DNA of 64,000 bases from Streptomyces justiciae (GTDB taxonomy: Bacteria; Actinomycetota; Actinomycetes; Streptomycetales; Streptomycetaceae). The notes below the pieces were generated by a model. The model made no database searches. It was not told the DNA's origin and worked only from the letters and a program-made list of their open reading frames with translations. The first letter of the stretch is position 1. Every line of letters begins with the position of its first letter. The stretch lies in assembly GCF_015163075.1 (NCBI RefSeq), contig NZ_JADDXU010000007.1, positions 124,001-188,000 on the forward strand. The letters run 5' to 3'. This document shows positions 52,596-60,851 of the stretch, in pieces. Made by a program: the position numbers and the translations under genes.

Positions 52596-54047
52596 TTATT
52601 CTCCTGCTCCTCCGTGCAGACTCTGCACCGGGTGGGCGGTGAGCTCCTGCACACCGCGATCATCGCCGTACACCTGGTCCACCGCGGCGTAGGCGCTCGC
52701 GATGCAGGCGGGGATGCCGACGCCGTCGTACTGCGCTCCGCAGACGGCGATGCCGGGAAGCTTGGCCACGTGGTCGCGGACGCGGGCCACGCGCGCGTGG
52801 TGGCCGACGGGGTACTGGGGCAGGCCGTCGGTCCAGCGGGTGACGCGGGTTTCGAGGGGGCGGGCGTCGAGGCCGGTGGCCTCGCGCAGGTCGTGGCGGG
52901 AGACGTCGACGAGGTCGGCGTCGTCGCGCTCCAGGATCGCCGTCTCGCCGTAGCGGCCGACCGAGGTGCGCAGGACGACGACGTCGGGGTTCTCGTCGGC
53001 GATCCAGCCCCACTTCTGGGACGCGAACGTGGACGCCTTGATGGTGCGGCCGTCGACGGGCGGCACCAGGAAGCCGCTGCCCGCCGGGAGGTCGGTGTGG
53101 GTGCGCCGGTAGGCGAGGGTGATCAGGGCCATGGAGGCGTACTCGACGCCGGCGAGCTCGGCGGCGGCCTCGGGGGACTCGGCGCGCAGGAGGTCGGCGG
53201 CGGCCGGGGCGGGAACGGCGACGATCACGGAGTCGGCGTGCAGGGTGCGGTCGCCGGTGACGATCCGCCAGCCCTCGGCGCCCGCGCGGCGCAGCTCGGT
53301 GACGGGCGCGTCGGTGACGATCTCGCCGCCGCGCGCGCGGACCGACTCGGCGACGGCGAGCGGGAGGGTGCCGACGCCGCCCTGGAGGCCCATGAACACC
53401 GGGCCGGTCTGCTGGTGGGCGGCGGCCTTGGCCTGGAGGTCGCGGACGGCCTCGGTGAGCGAGGTGTGGGTCTTCGCGGCCTGGAACAGCTGCGGGACCG
53501 CGGAACGCATCGAGATGCGGTAGGCGTCGCCCGCGTACACCCCGCCGAGGAGGGGCTCGATCAGCCGGTCGACGACCTCGCGGCCGAGCCGTGCGGCGAC
53601 GTACTCGCCGACCGCCACGTCGTCCCCGACCTCCGTGCGCGGCAGCTCGGCGTCGCGTTCGATCCGGGCGAGGCCCTCCTCGGAGAGGACGCCTTCGAGG
53701 GCGGAGGCGGTGCCGGGGACGCCCATGACATGGCCCTTGGGCATGGGGCGCAGGGCGCCGCGGGTCCAGATCGAGGCGGTCGCGGTGGCGGGGGGCTGGA
53801 GGCGGTCGGTGAGGCCGACCTCGCGGGCCAGGGCGACGGCTTCCGGTCTGCGCGCCAGCATCGACTCCGCGCCGAGGTCCACGCGCGCGCCGGCGATCTC
53901 GCCGGGCAGCAGCTTGCCGCCGACGCGGCCGGACGCCTCCAGGACGGTCACCCGCGCCCCGCGCTGCAGCAGCCGGTGGGCCGCGGCCAGTCCCGCGACA
54001 CCGGCTCCGATGACGACGACGTGTCCCGTCGTACCTGATCCGCTCAT
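52596..54047 (-). CDS. hemY: Coproporphyrinogen/protoporphyrinogen oxidase HemY (CgoX)
   Basis: 483 residues. FAD motif HVVVIGAGVAGLAAAHRLLQ at residue 9, then GRVGGKLLPGEIAGARVDLG; the C-terminal FAD segment is GIAVCGAQYDGVGIPACIAS. It oxidises coproporphyrinogen III to coproporphyrin III in the coproporphyrin-dependent route. It ends in TAA, five bases before hemQ. Cytoplasmic or membrane-associated. Confidence 0.95.
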   Translation of the reverse strand: MSGSGTTGHVVVIGAGVAGLAAAHRLLQRGARVTVLEASGRVGGKLLPGEIAGARVDLGAESMLARRPEAVALAREVGLTDRLQPPATATASIWTRGALRPMPKGHVMGVPGTASALEGVLSEEGLARIERDAELPRTEVGDDVAVGEYVAARLGREVVDRLIEPLLGGVYAGDAYRISMRSAVPQLFQAAKTHTSLTEAVRDLQAKAAAHQQTGPVFMGLQGGVGTLPLAVAESVRARGGEIVTDAPVTELRRAGAEGWRIVTGDRTLHADSVIVAVPAPAAADLLRAESPEAAAELAGVEYASMALITLAYRRTHTDLPAGSGFLVPPVDGRTIKASTFASQKWGWIADENPDVVVLRTSVGRYGETAILERDDADLVDVSRHDLREATGLDARPLETRVTRWTDGLPQYPVGHHARVARVRDHVAKLPGIAVCGAQYDGVGIPACIASAYAAVDQVYGDDRGVQELTAHPVQSLHGGAGE

Positions 54048-54243
54048 GGCTCCACCCTCTCAGACGCCACCGACACTCCGGCCAGGGACCTTTGGCCCGT
54101 CCAGATCCCCTGTACGTCCCTGTCGAGTCCCGTCCGCGTCCCGACCGTGACCGCATCGGGACCGTCGCGCTCCAACGTTCCGGGGCGGCCGGGCGTCGAA
54201 GGAGCGAGTGTCAGTCAGTCGTCACGACCCGGGGGTACGCCAG

Positions 54244-55218
54244 ATGCGCGCACGACGTTCCGTACGACCTGTCCAGGCCCTGGCCGGCCTCCTGCTGGCC
54301 GCCGCGCTGGCCCTGTCCGGCTGCACCGCCTCCGACTCGTCGGACGGCGGCTCCGGCAGCGACAGCGCCGCGCTGTCGGAGGCGAAGGAGGCCGCCCCGG
54401 GCGGCGCCGCCGACAGCGACAGCGGCGCGGGCGGCAAGCAGGCGACCACCGCGCCCAAGCTCCCCACCAGCCACATCATCCGCACCGCCGAACTCACCGT
54501 GCAGGTCAAGGACGTACCGAAGGCGCTGGAAGCGGCCCGGACGACCACCGAGAACGCGGGCGGCTACGTCGGCAAGGAGTCCACCTTCCGCGACGAGGAC
54601 GGCGCGGAGCAGACGCAGGTGACGCTGCGGGTGCCCGTCGACAAGTACGAGGAGGTGCTGACCGAGCTGGAGGGCGCGGGCAAGCTCGTCGAGCGCACCG
54701 CGAAGGCGCAGGACGTCACCGATCAGGTCGTCGACGTGGAGAGCCGCGTCAAGACGCAGCGGGCGAGCGTGGCCCGCATCCGGGAGCTGATGGACCGGGC
54801 CACCAAGCTGAGCGACGTGGTCATCCTGGAGGGCGAACTGAGCACGCGTCAGGCCGACCTGGAGGCGCTGCTGGCCCGTCAGGCATCCCTGAAGGACCGC
54901 ACGAGCCTGGCCACCATCACGCTGTCGCTGTCCGAGAAGCCGGTCGCGAAGGCCGCCGAGGACGACGATCCGGGGATCATGGACGCCCTGTCGGGCGGCT
55001 GGGACGCGTTCGTGTCGATGCTGCGGTGGATCGTGGTGGCGCTGGCCGCGATCCTGCCGTTCGCCGCGGTGCTGGCGCTGCTCCTGCTGGCGTGGCTGCG
55101 GCTGATCCGCCCCCGGCTGCCGCGTCGCCCGGCCCCGACGAACGTGTCGACGGCCCTCGGCCCGCTGCCGGTCGCCCGCCCCGCGCCCACCGGGGAGGAG
55201 GGCGGCGAGCGGGACTGA
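54244..55218 (+). CDS. DUF4349 lipoprotein
   Basis: 324 residues from the ATG at 54244 (a GTG at 54208 is possible). Lipoprotein signal MRARRSVRPVQALAGLLLAA with lipobox LSGC. A Ser/Gly/Ala-rich stretch follows, then a DUF4349 domain: HIIRTAELTVQVKDVPKALE, VTLRVPVDKYEEVLTELEGAG, a coiled coil (KTQRASVARIRELMDRATKL), and one membrane segment (WIVVALAAILPFAAVLALLL). Function unknown; probably spans the cell envelope. It is divergent from hemY, and the 196-base gap shows no other gene. Confidence 0.88.
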   Translation: MRARRSVRPVQALAGLLLAAALALSGCTASDSSDGGSGSDSAALSEAKEAAPGGAADSDSGAGGKQATTAPKLPTSHIIRTAELTVQVKDVPKALEAARTTTENAGGYVGKESTFRDEDGAEQTQVTLRVPVDKYEEVLTELEGAGKLVERTAKAQDVTDQVVDVESRVKTQRASVARIRELMDRATKLSDVVILEGELSTRQADLEALLARQASLKDRTSLATITLSLSEKPVAKAAEDDDPGIMDALSGGWDAFVSMLRWIVVALAAILPFAAVLALLLLAWLRLIRPRLPRRPAPTNVSTALGPLPVARPAPTGEEGGERD

Positions 55219-55245
55219 AATGCCCTCCCCACGTAGCGTGTTCGC

Positions 55246-56631
55246 ATGAACATGAGCGCTGCGAGCGAACGACTGGTCGTGATCGGCGGTGACGCCGCGG
55301 GGATGTCCGCGGCGTCGCAGGCCCGTCGGCTGAAGGGGCCGGACGCACTGGAGATCGTGGCGTTCGAGCGGGGTCACTTCACGTCCTACTCGGCGTGCGG
55401 CATCCCCTACTGGGTGGGCGGCGACGTCGAGGAGCGGGACCAGCTGATCGCGCGTACCCCGGAGGAGCACCGCGCGCGGGGCATCGACCTGCGCATGCGG
55501 ACGGAGGTCACGGAGATCGACGTGGCCGGGCAGCGGGTACGCGCGCGTGACGTCGATTCCGGGGCCGAGTCCTGGACGTCGTACGACAAACTCGTGATCG
55601 CGACCGGCGCCCGCCCGATCCGTCCGGAGATGCCGGGTGCCGACGCGCCCGGGGTCCATGGGGTGCAGACCCTGGACGACGGTCAGGCGCTGCTCGACAC
55701 GCTGGCACGCACGCGTGGCCGCCGGGCGGTGGTGGTCGGCGCCGGGTACATCGGCGTCGAGATGGCCGAGGCGCTCATCAACCGCGGCTACGAGGTGACC
55801 GTCGTCAACCGCGGCAGCGAGCCGATGTCGACGCTCGACCCGGACATGGGGCGCCTGGTGCACGAGGCGATGGAGGGCCTCGGCATCACCATGGTCAACG
55901 ACGCCGCGGTCACCAAGGTCCTCACCGGCGAGGACGGCCGGGTGCGGGCGGTGGCCACGGAGGACGCCGAGTATCCGGCGGACGTGGTGGTGCTGGGCAT
56001 CGGGGTGCGCCCGGAGACCTCGCTGGCCAAGGCGGCGGGGCTGCCCGTGGGCCACCACGACGGGCTGCTGACCGACCTCGCCCTGCGGGTGCGCGGGCAC
56101 GAGAACATCTGGGCCGGCGGCGACTGTGTGGAGGTCCTCGACCTGGTCTCCGGTCAGGAGCGCCACATCGCGCTCGGCACGCACGCCAACAAGCACGGCC
56201 AGGTCATCGGCGCGAACGTGGGCGGCGGTTACGCCACCTTCCCCGGTGTGGTCGGCACGGCGGTGAGCAAGGTCTGCGACCTGGAGATCGCCCGCACCGG
56301 CCTGCGCGAGAAGGACGCGCGCAGGGCGGGCCTCCAGTACGAGACGGTGACCATCGAGTCCACGTCCCGCGCGGGCTACTACCCCGGCGCCTCCCCCATG
56401 ACGGTGAAGATGCTCGCCGAGCGCCGCACGGGGCGGCTGCTCGGTGTGCAGATCGTCGGGAGGGAGGGCGCGGGCAAGCGGGTGGACATCGCGGCGGTGG
56501 CGCTCACGGCCGGGATGACGGTGGAGCAGATGACGGCCCTGGACCTGGGCTACGCCCCGCCGTTCAGCCCCGTGTGGGACCCGGTGCTGGTGGCGGCCCG
56601 CAAGGCCGCGTCGAAGGTACGGGCCTCCTGA
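55246..56631 (+). CDS. CoA-disulfide reductase/NADH-oxidase-like flavoprotein
   Basis: 461 residues of the pyridine nucleotide-disulfide oxidoreductase class. FAD motif LVVIGGDAAGMSAASQAR, single redox Cys51 in TSYSACGIPYWVGG, NAD motif RRAVVVGAGYIGVEMAEAL and the second FAD motif ENIWAGGDCVEVLD. A dimerisation domain follows. Relatives reduce CoA disulfide or oxygen; in an actinobacterium that uses mycothiol, the true substrate is open. TAGCGT ends 6 bases before the ATG, so leaderless; ATG 55252 is an alternative. Confidence 0.88.
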   Translation: MNMSAASERLVVIGGDAAGMSAASQARRLKGPDALEIVAFERGHFTSYSACGIPYWVGGDVEERDQLIARTPEEHRARGIDLRMRTEVTEIDVAGQRVRARDVDSGAESWTSYDKLVIATGARPIRPEMPGADAPGVHGVQTLDDGQALLDTLARTRGRRAVVVGAGYIGVEMAEALINRGYEVTVVNRGSEPMSTLDPDMGRLVHEAMEGLGITMVNDAAVTKVLTGEDGRVRAVATEDAEYPADVVVLGIGVRPETSLAKAAGLPVGHHDGLLTDLALRVRGHENIWAGGDCVEVLDLVSGQERHIALGTHANKHGQVIGANVGGGYATFPGVVGTAVSKVCDLEIARTGLREKDARRAGLQYETVTIESTSRAGYYPGASPMTVKMLAERRTGRLLGVQIVGREGAGKRVDIAAVALTAGMTVEQMTALDLGYAPPFSPVWDPVLVAARKAASKVRAS

Positions 56632-56643
56632 GGGCCGTGCCGG

Positions 56644-56967
56644 CTACGCCGACCCGTTGATCCGCTCGATGGCCTGGCGGGCCTGGTCGGCGGGCGGGCG
56701 GGGCGGCAGGGAGGAGACGGAGGCGCTCGGCGCGGCCACCGCCGCCGGCTGTTCCCCCGCCGGTTTCGCGTGGGCCGCCGGCCGGGTGGACCGCAGCCGG
56801 TGGCTCACCGCCTCGTCCAGCGTCACCGGCCGCTGCATCTGCGAGGCGAGCCGCCCCGCGTCCTGACCCAGCCGGGCCACGTCTTCCCAGGGCAGTCGCA
56901 GCACCACGGCGACCTCGGCCTCGCCGTCGGGCAGCGCGTGGATCGGAGGAGTAACTCGGTCGTTCAT
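56644..56967 (-). CDS. Small conserved hypothetical protein
   Basis: 107 residues. Residues 18-60 look folded (EAEVAVVLRLPWEDVARLGQ, SQMQRPVTLDEAVSHRL). The rest is an Ala/Pro-rich linker ending with a short helix (ADQARQAIERINGSA). GAGGA ribosome site before the ATG at 56967. Convergent with the flavoprotein gene. Function unknown. Confidence 0.75.
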   Translation of the reverse strand: MNDRVTPPIHALPDGEAEVAVVLRLPWEDVARLGQDAGRLASQMQRPVTLDEAVSHRLRSTRPAAHAKPAGEQPAAVAAPSASVSSLPPRPPADQARQAIERINGSA

Positions 56968-57092
56968 CGCCTGTTCCTCACGTTGACCCCGCGACCCGCC
57001 TTCCCCGTGCCGCGGGCGGTTGAGAAGTCATACGCACGCGCGCGTGCAGGCGTTCACCGATTTGCCGAGCACATCGGGGGCAGTACTTCCTT

Positions 57093-57911
57093 GTGGTCAT
57101 CCCCGTCCATGACGTGAACCCGGTGCGCCGCACCCCTGTGGTGACGTACGCGCTCATCGCCGCGAACGTGCTGGTCTTCCTGTACACGCCCGGCCTGGCC
57201 GGCTCCGTGGCGGGCGACAGCAGCCTGTCCCAGCTCTGCCATCTCCAGGCCTTCCTGGACCACTACGCGGCGGTGCCGCAGGAGCTGATCCACCATCAGC
57301 TTCCCCGGCTGGTGCCCACGGGCGAGGTGGGTCCGGGCGGCCGGGGCTGCGTGGTCGGCCCGCCGGGCTACGACAAGTCCCCGTTCCTGTCCGTGTTCAC
57401 CGCGATGTTCCTGCACGGCGGCTGGCTGCACCTGCTGGGCAACATGCTGTTCCTGCTGATCTTCGGCAACAACGTCGAGGACCGCATGGGCCATGTGCGC
57501 TTCGCGCTGTTCTACGTCGTCTGCGGCTACGCGGCGTCGTACGGCTTCGCGTTCCTCAACGCCGACTCCGGCGACCCGCTGATCGGCGCGTCCGGGGCCA
57601 TCGCGGGGGTGCTGGGCGCCTATCTGGTGCTGTATCCGAAGGCCAGGGTGTGGGTGCTGGTGCCGTTCCTGATCTTCCTGCCGCTCAGGCTGCCGGCCTG
57701 GCTGGTGCTGGGCTTCTGGTTCGCGCTCCAGGCCGTCTACTCGTCCGGCGAGGGCGTCTCCGACGCGGGCACGGTGGCGTACGCGGCGCACATCGTGGGC
57801 TTCCTCGTCGGCATGCTGCTGGCCTGGCCGCTGAAGGCGGGCACGACCCCGCCGCCGGAACCGCGCGGCCTGCTGTTCGGCAGGAAGGCGCGGCCCCGGC
57901 ACACCTGGTAG
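57093..57911 (+). CDS. Rhomboid-family intramembrane serine protease
   Basis: 272 residues, six to seven membrane segments. Catalytic Ser167 in IGASGAIAGVLGAY and His233 in AYAAHIVGFLVG; the HGGWLHLLGNMLFL and NVEDRMGHVRF motifs match rhomboids. It cleaves membrane proteins within the bilayer; substrates unknown. The GTG at 57093 lacks a clear ribosome site. Its stop is one base from that of convergent hemE. Confidence 0.93.
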   Translation: MVIPVHDVNPVRRTPVVTYALIAANVLVFLYTPGLAGSVAGDSSLSQLCHLQAFLDHYAAVPQELIHHQLPRLVPTGEVGPGGRGCVVGPPGYDKSPFLSVFTAMFLHGGWLHLLGNMLFLLIFGNNVEDRMGHVRFALFYVVCGYAASYGFAFLNADSGDPLIGASGAIAGVLGAYLVLYPKARVWVLVPFLIFLPLRLPAWLVLGFWFALQAVYSSGEGVSDAGTVAYAAHIVGFLVGMLLAWPLKAGTTPPPEPRGLLFGRKARPRHTW

Positions 57912-57912
57912 G

Positions 57913-58968
57913 TCAGCGGGCCGTCTGCGTGTGGACGTACTCCACGAGGCGGGTCAGCGCGTCCGGGTCGGTGGACGGCATGACGCCGTGGCCGAGGTTG
58001 AAGACGTGGCCCTCCAGGTCCTTCGCCGTCTCCAGGACCTCGCGGGTCTTGGCCTCGACGGCCTCGGTGCCGGCGAACAGCACGGTCGGGTCGAGGTTGC
58101 CCTGGAGCGCCTTGCCGGGGCCGACGCGGCGGACGGCCTCGTCGAGCGGGACGCGCCAGTCGACGCCGACGACGTCCGCGCCGGCCTCGCCCATGAGGCC
58201 GAGCAGCTCGCCGGTGCCGACACCGAAGTGGATGCGCGGGACGCCGTAGGACTCGACGGCCTTGAAGACCTTCGCGGACGCGGCCATCACCGAGCGGCGG
58301 TAGTCGACGGGGGCGAGCGCGCCGGCCCAGGAGTCGAAGAGCTGGACGGCGGAGGCGCCGGCCTCGATCTGGACCTTCAGGAACGCGGCCGTGATGTCGG
58401 CGAGGCGGTCCAGCAGGTCGGCCCAGAGCTCCGGGTCGCCGTACATCATCGCCTTGGCGTTCTCGTACGTGCGCGACGGACCGCCCTCGACGAGGTAACT
58501 CGCGAGGGTGAAAGGCGCGCCGGCGAAACCGATGAGCGGGGTGGCGCCGAGCTCGGCGGTCAGCAGGCCGATGGCCTCGGTGACGTAGGAGACGTCCTCG
58601 GGGGTGAGGTCGCGCAGCTGGGCCAGGTCGGCGCGGGTGCGGATCGGCTTCTCGACGACCGGGCCGACGCCGGGCTTGATGTCGAGGTCGATGCCGATGG
58701 CCTTGAGCGGGACGACGATGTCGCTGAAGTAGATCGCCGCGTCCACATTGTGCCGGCGCACCGGCTGGAGGGTGATCTCGGTGACCAGCTCGGGCCGCAT
58801 GCAGGACTCGAGCATCGGGACGCCCTCGCGGACCTTGCGGTACTCCGGCAGTGAGCGCCCGGCCTGCCGCATGAACCACACCGGCGTGTGCGGCACGGGC
58901 TCGCGCCGGCAGGCCTTGAGGAAGGCGGATTCGTACGTGGCGGACGGCGGCGTCTGGTTAGCACTCAC
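57913..58968 (-). CDS. hemE: Uroporphyrinogen decarboxylase HemE
   Basis: 351 residues. N-terminal signature PVWFMRQAGRSLPEYRKVR (residues about 28-46), IYFSDIVVPLKAIG, FAGAPFTLASYLVEGG and the C-terminal FNLGHGVMPSTDPDAL. It decarboxylates uroporphyrinogen III to coproporphyrinogen III, the substrate of HemY. The GTG at 58968 is preferred; longer readings extend into unrelated sequence. A GAAACT box 7 bases upstream suggests a leaderless message. Divergent from the DUF3000 gene. Confidence 0.96.
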   Translation of the reverse strand: MSANQTPPSATYESAFLKACRREPVPHTPVWFMRQAGRSLPEYRKVREGVPMLESCMRPELVTEITLQPVRRHNVDAAIYFSDIVVPLKAIGIDLDIKPGVGPVVEKPIRTRADLAQLRDLTPEDVSYVTEAIGLLTAELGATPLIGFAGAPFTLASYLVEGGPSRTYENAKAMMYGDPELWADLLDRLADITAAFLKVQIEAGASAVQLFDSWAGALAPVDYRRSVMAASAKVFKAVESYGVPRIHFGVGTGELLGLMGEAGADVVGVDWRVPLDEAVRRVGPGKALQGNLDPTVLFAGTEAVEAKTREVLETAKDLEGHVFNLGHGVMPSTDPDALTRLVEYVHTQTAR

Positions 58969-59097
58969 GTCGGCAAGTTTCGCACGGCGTCCGCAGTGCC
59001 CGGCGCCCGGCGTCGGTGTCGGTCCGCCGGTGACGTGGCGCCCGTTGTCCGGGTGTCTAGGCCCGCACCGGGCGCCGCTTCCCTTTAATCTTCCGGC

Positions 59098-59766
59098 ATG
59101 GCTGCGGCTCAAGGACGACTGTCGGACGGCACTGGCGGAATGGACGACGCGAAGGAGGGGGACCGGGATACGAGCGGCGAGGCGCCGTTGCCCTTCCGGG
59201 CCGCCGTCGACGCGCTCAGGGCCGCGCGGCTCAGGCCGCAGATCGAGGTGGAGCCGACGCGCGCCCCGCAGCGGCTCGCGCCGTTCGCGTACGCGCTGGA
59301 GGCGACGGTCGTCGACGGCGACCAGGACCTGGCGGACGGCAGGCTGGTGCTGCTGCACGACCCGGACGGGCACGACGCCTGGCGGGGTTCCTTCCGGCTG
59401 GTGACGCTGGTGCGCGCGGAGCTGGAGCCGGAGATGGCGGCCGACCCCCTGCTGCCCGACGTGTGCTGGTCGTGGCTGACCGGCGCGCTCCAGGCGCGCG
59501 GCCTCGCGTGCGGGGAGCCGAGCGGCACGGTCACCCGGGCCAGCTCCCACTACTTCGGCGGCCTGTCCGAGCGCCCGTCGGCCTCGCAGATCGAGATCCG
59601 CGCGTCCTGGACGCCCCGCGAGGGGCTGGGTGGGGTGCCGGACTCGGCGGGTCATCTGGCGGCCTGGTGCGATCTGCTCGCGCAGGTCGCGGGGCTGCCG
59701 CCGGCCGGTCCGGGCGACGCGTCGGTGGTGACGCTGCCGCAGCGGCGCGGTCCGCAGTCACGCTGA
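59098..59766 (+). CDS. DUF3000 family protein
   Basis: 222 residues, cytoplasmic. Conserved-looking segments: RAAVDALRAARLRPQIEVEP, DGRLVLLHDPDGHDAWRGSF and TVTRASSHYFGGLSERPSAS. The family is found in actinobacteria beside hemE and is of unknown function. TAATCT ends 6 bases before the ATG, a clear leaderless arrangement. Confidence 0.88.
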   Translation: MAAAQGRLSDGTGGMDDAKEGDRDTSGEAPLPFRAAVDALRAARLRPQIEVEPTRAPQRLAPFAYALEATVVDGDQDLADGRLVLLHDPDGHDAWRGSFRLVTLVRAELEPEMAADPLLPDVCWSWLTGALQARGLACGEPSGTVTRASSHYFGGLSERPSASQIEIRASWTPREGLGGVPDSAGHLAAWCDLLAQVAGLPPAGPGDASVVTLPQRRGPQSR

Positions 59767-59850
59767 CGTCCCCTCGGGTCACCTTTTCGGGCGCAGGGAT
59801 TTTGTCGTCACTTTGTCGATACGGCCACTTTCAGTCGAGAGTGATCCCTC

Positions 59851-59868
59851 GAACGAACCGATTCGTTC
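59851..59868. promoter_or_regulatory. Inverted repeat upstream of the LuxR-type regulator gene
   Basis: GAACGAA-CCGA-TTCGTTC is a perfect seven-base dyad, followed by further CGAACG and GATC words. The 237-base gap 59767-60003 is clearly richer in A/T than its neighbours and holds this repeat 135 bases before the gene. It is probably an operator; the bound protein is unknown. Confidence 0.45.
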
Positions 59869-60003
59869 ACCGAACGATCGACCACACGTCCGAATTGCAC
59901 CAATTGTTACTCACTAGATCGTGATCATTCTCTAAAGGACTCGTGATCCGGTGCCGAAGACGACTGTGACCTTCCAAGTCGTCCCCGCACTCCAGGAGGC
60001 CTG

Positions 60004-60666
60004 GTGTCCGTTCTTCTCGAGCAGCCCGCAAGCCTGGTCGCCTACCGCCCGAACAAGCCCACCGCGATGGTGGTCGTGGCCGACCCGCGCGTCCGCTCCA
60101 CCGTCACCCGCCACCTGTGGGCGCTCGGTGTGCGCGATGTCATCGAGGCCTCGTCCGTCGCGGAGGCTCGTCCCCGCATCGGCAACCCCCGCGACATCTG
60201 CGTCGCCGACGTCCATCTGCCCGACGGCTCCGGCCTGACCCTCCTGTCGGAGACCCGCGCGGCAGGCTGGCCCAACGGCCTCGCCCTGTCCGCCGCCGAC
60301 GACATCGGCGCCGTCCGCAACGCCCTCGCGGGCGGAGTGAAGGGCTATGTCGTCACCGGCACCCGCACCAACGTCGGGCTCCCCACCCGACCCGGTGCCG
60401 CCCCCATCGGCTCCCGCGCCGCCGGGATGCACCGCCGCCCCCCGGGTTCCCCGAGCCACCCGGGCGGCTACCGCGAGCTGTCCGGCCGTGAGGTCGAGGT
60501 ACTGCGGCTGGTGGCGGAGGGCCAGTCGAACAAGGCCATCGGCGTCTCGATGGGCCTGTCCGCACTGACCGTCAAGAGCCACCTCGCCCGCATCGCCCGC
60601 AAGCTCGGCACGGGCGACCGTGCCGGAATGGTGGCGGTGGCCCTGCGCACCGGCATCATCCACTGA
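60004..60666 (+). CDS. LuxR/NarL-family response regulator (no kinase nearby)
   Basis: 220 residues. The receiver domain (residues about 20-120) has the acidic residue in MVVVADPRVRS, the phosphorylatable Asp in ICVADVHLPDGSGL and the conserved Lys in GVKGYVVTG. A Pro/Gly/Arg linker of about 35 residues leads to a LuxR helix-turn-helix (ELSGREVEVLRLVAEGQSNK, then TVKSHLARIARKLG). No histidine kinase gene is adjacent, so it is an orphan. The GTG at 60004 has CAGGAGG. Targets unknown. Confidence 0.92.
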   Translation: MSVLLEQPASLVAYRPNKPTAMVVVADPRVRSTVTRHLWALGVRDVIEASSVAEARPRIGNPRDICVADVHLPDGSGLTLLSETRAAGWPNGLALSAADDIGAVRNALAGGVKGYVVTGTRTNVGLPTRPGAAPIGSRAAGMHRRPPGSPSHPGGYRELSGREVEVLRLVAEGQSNKAIGVSMGLSALTVKSHLARIARKLGTGDRAGMVAVALRTGIIH

Positions 60667-60851
60667 GATTCCCCGTAGATCCCCGTAGATCCCCCGCAGC
60701 CTCCCTGAAGATCCCCCGAGGGTGCACCGCCCTCGTCGTTCACGGACGTGAACCAGAGCTTTCACCGTACTGACTGGTTTACGACCCCCAGGCGCCCGTC
60801 GACGGAACGTTCCGTCGGCGGGCGCTGTCCATACACAGATACCCTTGACAG

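Noticed and set aside
60667..60690. Short direct repeat TCCCCGTAGA after the response regulator gene
   Set aside because: Only two 10-base copies in C-rich intergenic DNA; no symmetry or position suggests a function.
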